From contig JAVSLW010000004.1 in assembly GCA_039666455.1 (NCBI GenBank), positions 30,739 through 94,738 on the forward strand: DNA of 64,000 nt, read 5' to 3'. The DNA is from Methanobacterium sp. (GTDB taxonomy: Archaea > Methanobacteriota > Methanobacteria > Methanobacteriales > Methanobacteriaceae). Below the pieces are notes generated by a model that saw nothing but the letters and a program-made list of their open reading frames with translations, searched no databases and was not told the DNA's origin. Shown here in pieces: positions 59,759 to 64,000 of this stretch (within the stretch, counting starts at the first letter, position 1; each line of letters starts with the position of its first letter). The position numbers were made by a program, and so were the translations under genes.

Positions 59759-60319
59759 ATGATAGTAGTTGGAATTACTGGTGCAAGTGGAGTTATATAT
59801 GGCATAAAGCTCCTTGAAGAATTAAAAAAATTAAAAGAAAATACAGCAGTTCTAATAACTGATCCTGCCAAAATAATCCTTGAACATGAATTGGGCATGA
59901 GGGAAAATGAAATAAAAGAACTTGCAGATCTTACATACGACCCAAAAGACCTGACAGCATCTATTAACAGCGGATCTTTTAGATTCAATTCCATGGTAAT
60001 CGTGCCCTGTACAATGAAGACCATTTCTGCAATAGCAACAGGATACGCAAATAATGCAATTACAAGAGCCGCAGATGTTGTTTTAAAGGAGAGAAGGAAT
60101 TTAGTACTTGTGCCACGTGAAACTCCTCTTAGATCTGTCCACCTGGAAAATATGCTTAAAATAAGTAACGAGGGAGGTATAATTCTTCCAGCAATGCCGG
60201 GCTTTTACCATAATCCAGAAAATATCGACGATTTATGCAATTTCGTGGTTGGAAAAATTCTGGATGTTTTAAAAATTGAAAACAACCTTTTTAAACGATG
60301 GCATGATGGCAGGCCATGA
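59759..60319 (+). CDS. ubiX: Flavin prenyltransferase UbiX
   Basis: A 186-residue enzyme that attaches a dimethylallyl group to FMN, making the cofactor for UbiD-type decarboxylases. MIVVGITGASGVIYGIKLLEEL and VPCTMKTISAIATGYANNAITRAADVVLKERR, VPRETPLRSVHLENML and MPGFY are all family signatures. The frame opens at ATG 59747 within the HD gene; ATG 59759 gives the canonical N-terminus but the start is not certain. Confidence 0.92.
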   Translation: MIVVGITGASGVIYGIKLLEELKKLKENTAVLITDPAKIILEHELGMRENEIKELADLTYDPKDLTASINSGSFRFNSMVIVPCTMKTISAIATGYANNAITRAADVVLKERRNLVLVPRETPLRSVHLENMLKISNEGGIILPAMPGFYHNPENIDDLCNFVVGKILDVLKIENNLFKRWHDGRP

Positions 60320-60344
60320 TCAAATAAATTAATGAACGGTTAAA

Positions 60345-60914
60345 ATGATACCAGATAACGAATTTATAACCTTAAAAAATGTTCCAGGCCCTACCAAGGA
60401 AGAAATAAGATGTCTGGTACTGTGTAAAGCAGAAGTATCACCAGATGATGTTGTTGTAGACATTGGCTGCGGAACCGGAGGGTTAACATTAGAATTTGCA
60501 AAAAGAGCCAGAAAAGTATATGCAATTGATAAAAATATAAATGCTGTCAATCTAACTCTTGAAAACCTTAAAAAGCATGGTTTAGAGCACAAAGTAAGTA
60601 TTATTAAAAATGATGCTTTAAGTGCCTTAAAAGAAATTGATAGATTTGATATCCTTATGATTGGAGGAAGCGGCGGCGATTTACCTTTAATAATTGAAGA
60701 GGGTTATAGAAAACTTGGTGAGTCTGGTAGAATCTTAATAACTTCTATATTACTTGAAACTCCAGTTGAAGCTATTAAAACCATGAAAAAACTTGAAATG
60801 AAGATTGAACTGATTAACGTGGCTGTTTTTAGGGGTAAAATATTAGAAAGAGGAACCATGATGTATTCAAATAACCCCATAACAATTATATCTGCCAGAA
60901 ACAGAAGTAAATAG
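60345..60914 (+). CDS. cbiT: Cobalt-precorrin C15-methyltransferase/decarboxylase CbiT
   Basis: A 189-residue SAM-dependent enzyme of anaerobic cobalamin synthesis. SAM motif I is VVDIGCGTGGLTLEFA (about 40-55), followed by YAIDKNINAV and LMIGGSGGDLP. The family sequence IPDNEFITLKNVPGPTKEEIRCLVL at the start makes CbiT the best match. Methanogens need corrinoids for methyl transfer. Confidence 0.9.
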   Translation: MIPDNEFITLKNVPGPTKEEIRCLVLCKAEVSPDDVVVDIGCGTGGLTLEFAKRARKVYAIDKNINAVNLTLENLKKHGLEHKVSIIKNDALSALKEIDRFDILMIGGSGGDLPLIIEEGYRKLGESGRILITSILLETPVEAIKTMKKLEMKIELINVAVFRGKILERGTMMYSNNPITIISARNRSK

Positions 60915-60988
60915 TGATAAAATGAATTTTTTAAAATTTAAAGTTCTAATCTCCAAGGTAAACTTCTGGTTCCAAAAGGAGTTGTAAA

Positions 60989-62455
60989 TTAAATGATGTT
61001 ATGTCTTTGAAGGAGCATGAATTCATCGGTATTCAGCTTTTTACCCTCTTTAAATTTCTGATATATGTCCATTGCATGCTCTTTTTCCTTCCTTTTCTTT
61101 TTATTAGTGGCTTTATTTTCAAAACTTCGTTTTTTAGCATTTACTTTATCTAAATACCTGTTAATTTTGCGTATTTGACCTAAAGTTTCCTTGACTTCTT
61201 CATGCTTTTTGGAAGCTTCATTTTTGATCTTTATAAACGTGTTATGTGCTTCATCAGCACTGGTTCTTATTCCATCAATTTTCTGGAAGTATTCCAGCAT
61301 TTTTTCGTGGTTTGATTGGGCCTCTTTCGAAAACTCCACAACCTTCAGGTGATAAGATTCTGATAATTCTCTAAGTTCCAGTGCTTCTTTTTGAACTTTT
61401 TCATCTTCCTGCATTTCCTGGAGTTTTTTGGACAGATCCTGTACTCTTTTAATTAGTTCATTTTCCTTTCGGATATCCAGCACTTTTGTCTCAATGATTT
61501 TATCAATTCTTTTTATTTCCTTTTCCGTGTTTATAATGTCCCTTCTTCCAGACTCCCATTCCATGGTTTTTAATTTATCCCTGGTTTTGTCCCTGAGTTT
61601 TTTGTATTTTCTGACCTCTTCGTTTGTTTTATCTCTTTTATCTCTGTATTCAATTGCCATGCTTAAATTTTCCTTTATACCTGCATTAAGCTCGTCCCTT
61701 ATTTGTCTTTGAGATTTAGATTCTTCATTTAAGGCATCACGCTCTTTTGTAAGTTTGTCAAGCTTTCTTTCACATTCTCTTTTTTGAGCAAGAAGTTCAT
61801 CGAAAGTAGCTTCTTCTAATTTAGAGTTGTCCTCTTCAAATAAATGTAAAATCTCTTTCAAGTCTCTTTTTTCAATGATAACATCTGCAATATCTCTTAA
61901 AACAGGTTTTGCATTGAAAGCTATTCCCAATTTGACCATTTCAAGCATGGAAATGTCATTTGCACCGTCGCCAACTGCAGCACATTCATCAGCAGATATG
62001 TTTTCTATTTTAATTATATCATTTAAAACATCTGCTTTAGATCCTCCTACAAGGGGGCCGCTAACTTCTCCAGTTAAAATACCGTCTTCTTCGTGCAGTG
62101 TGTTTGCATAGGCGTAATCAAGATCTAATTCCTCTTTCATTCTGTTAGCAATAACTTCAAAACTGCCACTGATGGTTGCAATTTTATATCCTCTCTTTTT
62201 AAGCTCAGCAACCGCTTCTTTAGCACCTTCCATTAAAGGAATATCCTGGATAACTTTTTTAACATCATCTACTCTAATCCCTTTAAGCAAAGTTACTCTT
62301 TCTTTAAGGGCAGTTTCAAAATCAAGTTCTCCTTCCATTGCTTTTTTTGTTATTTCTGCTATTTCGTTTTGGATACCTGCTATTTTGCCAATTTCGTCTA
62401 TGGCTTCACCGTCTATCAAAACATTATCAAGATCAAAAGCTATAAGTTTAATCAA
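60989..62455 (-). CDS. serB: Phosphoserine phosphatase with long C-terminal coiled coil
   Basis: A 488-residue fusion. Residues 1-210 are a HAD phosphatase of SerB type: AFDLDNVLIDGE (D8/D10), TISGSFEVIANR, the lysine in GSKADVL, and GDGANDISMLE. Residues about 220-480 form a long charged coiled coil (KRECERKLDKLTKERDALNEESK and onward) with basic segments (KAKKRSFENKATNKKKRKEKEH) resembling translation- or ribosome-associated proteins. The start is TTG after GGTGATC. The tail's role is unknown. Confidence 0.88.
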   Translation of the reverse strand: MIKLIAFDLDNVLIDGEAIDEIGKIAGIQNEIAEITKKAMEGELDFETALKERVTLLKGIRVDDVKKVIQDIPLMEGAKEAVAELKKRGYKIATISGSFEVIANRMKEELDLDYAYANTLHEEDGILTGEVSGPLVGGSKADVLNDIIKIENISADECAAVGDGANDISMLEMVKLGIAFNAKPVLRDIADVIIEKRDLKEILHLFEEDNSKLEEATFDELLAQKRECERKLDKLTKERDALNEESKSQRQIRDELNAGIKENLSMAIEYRDKRDKTNEEVRKYKKLRDKTRDKLKTMEWESGRRDIINTEKEIKRIDKIIETKVLDIRKENELIKRVQDLSKKLQEMQEDEKVQKEALELRELSESYHLKVVEFSKEAQSNHEKMLEYFQKIDGIRTSADEAHNTFIKIKNEASKKHEEVKETLGQIRKINRYLDKVNAKKRSFENKATNKKKRKEKEHAMDIYQKFKEGKKLNTDEFMLLQRHNII

Positions 62456-62468
62456 AAGATCACCGATA

Positions 62469-63014
62469 TTAAATTAAATTCAGTTCATCCAATCTTTCTT
62501 TCGTTTTTTCAACACCAAGCTGGGCATCATCAAAGCTTTTTGCACCAGTACATACTACTTTTCCTGAACCAAACAATAAAAGCACCACTTTAGGATCTTC
62601 AAGCCTGTAGACAAGACCGGGGAATTGTTCTGGTTCATATTCTGTGTTTTCTAAATCCAGGGCCACGGATTCAAGATTCAGTGTTTTGCCAAGATTTGCT
62701 GAAGCAACTATGTTCTGTATTTTTATTTCAAATTCTTTTGGTATTTCTGCATCAAGAGTTCTCATTTTATCCACAGCTATGTGTATAGCTTTTATTGAAT
62801 CTTCTATGGATTTTGCTCCTGTACAAACTAATTTTCCGGATCCAAAGATAAGTGCTGCTGTTTTAGGCTCCTTAAGCTTGTAAACAAGTCCAGGAAATTG
62901 TTCAAGATTGTATTCCACACCTTCAAGTGCGGGAGCTACCCTTGGAAGTTCAATTGATTTTCCAAGAGTTGCAGAAGCTACGATATTTTCAACTTTTATT
63001 GGTACGTCTGTCAA
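62469..63014 (-). CDS. tbp: TATA-box-binding protein
   Basis: A 181-residue archaeal TBP made of two direct repeats, each with NIVASA-x-LGK, E-x-x-EQFPGLVYKL/RL and FGSGKLVCTGAKS/VVCTGAKS. It nucleates transcription by binding the TATA box. It begins with TTG after GGAGG eight bases upstream. It sits upstream of serB. Confidence 0.97.
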   Translation of the reverse strand: MTDVPIKVENIVASATLGKSIELPRVAPALEGVEYNLEQFPGLVYKLKEPKTAALIFGSGKLVCTGAKSIEDSIKAIHIAVDKMRTLDAEIPKEFEIKIQNIVASANLGKTLNLESVALDLENTEYEPEQFPGLVYRLEDPKVVLLLFGSGKVVCTGAKSFDDAQLGVEKTKERLDELNLI

Positions 63015-63274
63015 ATAATATTCCTCCAGATTTTAATTTTAAGAGTGTAATTTTGATATCGAAAAATTATCTTTAATTAGACATTATTCATTATTCATTC
63101 TTTTTTTGTTTTCTAAAAAAAATCATTTAAAAATTTAATTTAAATAGATATATTTATGTTGTTAAAGTTTCCCTTTATAAATTATTATCTAAGAGATCTT
63201 TTCAGAATATTTATTAATATATAAAATTTATTTATATATGTTTTTAAAGTTCCAAAATTTACCTCGTGAAAATC

Positions 63275-63694
63275 ATGATAAGTCCAAAATTCTATCAAAA
63301 ACAGATCCAGGATCTGGAGATTGAAGGCATGGAAATTTTCCCTGAAAATAGCGAAGAAGCCATTATTCTCTTTGATGAATTACAAAACATTGAAAAAATT
63401 TTAGAACATGTTAGATATAACATTAGAATGGATATAAGGGCTATTAGAAAGGATTATATGAATAAAATCAGAAAAATCGAAAATTATTCTAAATTCAAGG
63501 ATGGGTATGATAAAAGATCTTTAAAAAATAAGACTAATGAAAGAAGGCAGCTGGTTGATGAGCGGGACTTAAAAATTGCACCTTATGAATCTATTGAATA
63601 CATGATCGATGATTATTTAAGGCAGATAAAGAGTGCCAAATCCTATGTTATGGACTATTCTAAAAAAGCTATAGAAAATAAACAAATTGATTGA
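63275..63694 (+). CDS. Helical hypothetical protein
   Basis: About 139 residues, almost entirely charged helix (EIFPENSEEAIILFDELQNIEKILEHV, KRSLKNKTNERRQLVDERDLKIAPYESIEYM); no family recognised. ATG 63275 has GTGAA upstream; the frame also includes GTG 63266. A palindromic element lies about 50 bases downstream. Confidence 0.5.
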   Translation: MISPKFYQKQIQDLEIEGMEIFPENSEEAIILFDELQNIEKILEHVRYNIRMDIRAIRKDYMNKIRKIENYSKFKDGYDKRSLKNKTNERRQLVDERDLKIAPYESIEYMIDDYLRQIKSAKSYVMDYSKKAIENKQID

Positions 63695-63742
63695 AGCTAT
63701 CTTGCAGCTTAATCTGAACAAAAAGAAGCATGGATAGATCTT

Positions 63743-63795
63743 TCAAAATTCTCCGAATTTTGACTGCCCGAAAATCGAAGATTTTCGACGGCTTT
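63743..63795. repeat. Dispersed palindromic element, copy 6 (clean reference copy)
   Basis: Two perfect hairpins: TCAAAATTC-TCC-GAATTTTGA (63743-63763) and CGAAAATC-GAA-GATTTTCG (63769-63787). They are joined by CTGCC and followed by ACGGCTTT. The two-stem layout, three-base loops and TGCC linker define the family seen at 551, 43282 and elsewhere. Confidence 0.8.
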
Positions 63796-63882
63796 ATAAC
63801 CAGAAATAAGCCTAAGTTGTTTAGAAATTTCATGGGTTTACTGTAAGTGAGTTTAATGATATTGTGTTTCAGGAGTCTTAAA

Positions 63883-64000
63883 TTAGATAATGGCAAGTTC
63901 TCCTGCGGAAGTGATTTTAAGCTCATCCTGTGCAATAAAGCCCATTTCTCTTAATTCTCTTATGTGGTTGTAGGTCATTCCTCTGCTTATTCCTACTTTT
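63883..64000 (-). CDS. Winged-helix transcriptional regulator (C-terminal fragment)
   Basis: Only the last 38 residues are visible, cut by the window end. They read VGISRGMTYNHIRELREMGFIAQDELKITSAGELAII, the recognition helix and wing of a winged-helix DNA-binding protein. Nothing more can be said of its domains. Confidence 0.55.
   Translation of the reverse strand, partial: KVGISRGMTYNHIRELREMGFIAQDELKITSAGELAII

Noticed and set aside
63669..63935. 88-codon minus-strand frame
   Set aside because: It runs through palindromic element copy 6 and has no motif; it is open because the hairpin lacks stops.

Overview
The window is archaeal and looks like a mesophilic Methanobacterium-type methanogen (Methanobacteriales). 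Support comes from a TATA-binding protein, Alba, ribosomal protein S8e, a deoxyhypusine synthase gene, a geranylgeranyl reductase for archaeal lipids, the porCDABEF pyruvate:ferredoxin oxidoreductase operon, and a 230-residue separate family B DNA polymerase subunit (PolB2), a split known from Methanothermobacter relatives. DNA is AT-rich with TTTATATA-type TATA boxes, GGTGA/GGAGG ribosome binding sites and frequent TTG/GTG starts.

Layout. 1-8.9 kb: partial metallophosphoesterase, a UGSC-type protein and companion, Alba, a response regulator, LeuA/CimA, DUF63, UspA, a decayed archaemetzincin, PHP and DUF1786. 9-12.8 kb: GlmM, glycosyltransferase, a frameshifted flippase-like gene, an OB-fold protein. 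12.9-20.9 kb: a DNA repair region (two ATP-dependent ligases, an Fpg-UDG fusion ORF, a primase-polymerase, DUF72, ATP-cone), then ferredoxin-thioredoxin reductase and glutaredoxin. 20.9-25.5 kb: small proteins and a sulfur-handling operon (TusA, DsrE-like, and a NifS/IscS homologue without the PLP lysine). 25.8-30.6 kb: por operon and fumarase. 31-39.7 kb: phosphate region (PstSCAB, two PhoU proteins, an HTH-PhoU regulator). 40 kb: tRNA-Thr and tRNA-Leu. 40.5-47.9 kb: ferredoxin with geranylgeranyl reductase, HEAT protein, MGMT, SulP, an Fe-S protein, an integrase remnant and an EVE-like gene. 48-55.6 kb: CBS regulator, deoxyhypusine synthase, AAA ATPase, HAD, PolB2, S8e, HypE, RDD. 55.7-57.4 kb: a GC-richer ABC transporter, probably acquired. 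57.5-64 kb: NadM, MoaE, HD hydrolase, UbiX, CbiT, SerB with a coiled-coil tail, TBP, and a hypothetical gene.

The most unusual signal is a family of dispersed palindromic elements built from AT-rich stems, usually closed by three-base loops. Copies lie at about 551-640, 25685-25740, 43282-43332 and 63743-63795, with a remnant at 53430-53450. A five-hairpin array is inserted inside the deoxyhypusine synthase gene: 150 bp (exactly 50 codons), bounded by a 14-bp direct repeat, with the frame kept open. This resembles the protein-coding insertions of Rickettsia palindromic elements but has a different sequence and host.

Other points: the Fpg-UDG fusion may depend on a single base in an A-run; the flippase gene is broken in a T-run; porC carries a 66-bp tandem duplication; and the pstS promoter region carries several repeated operator-like sequences.
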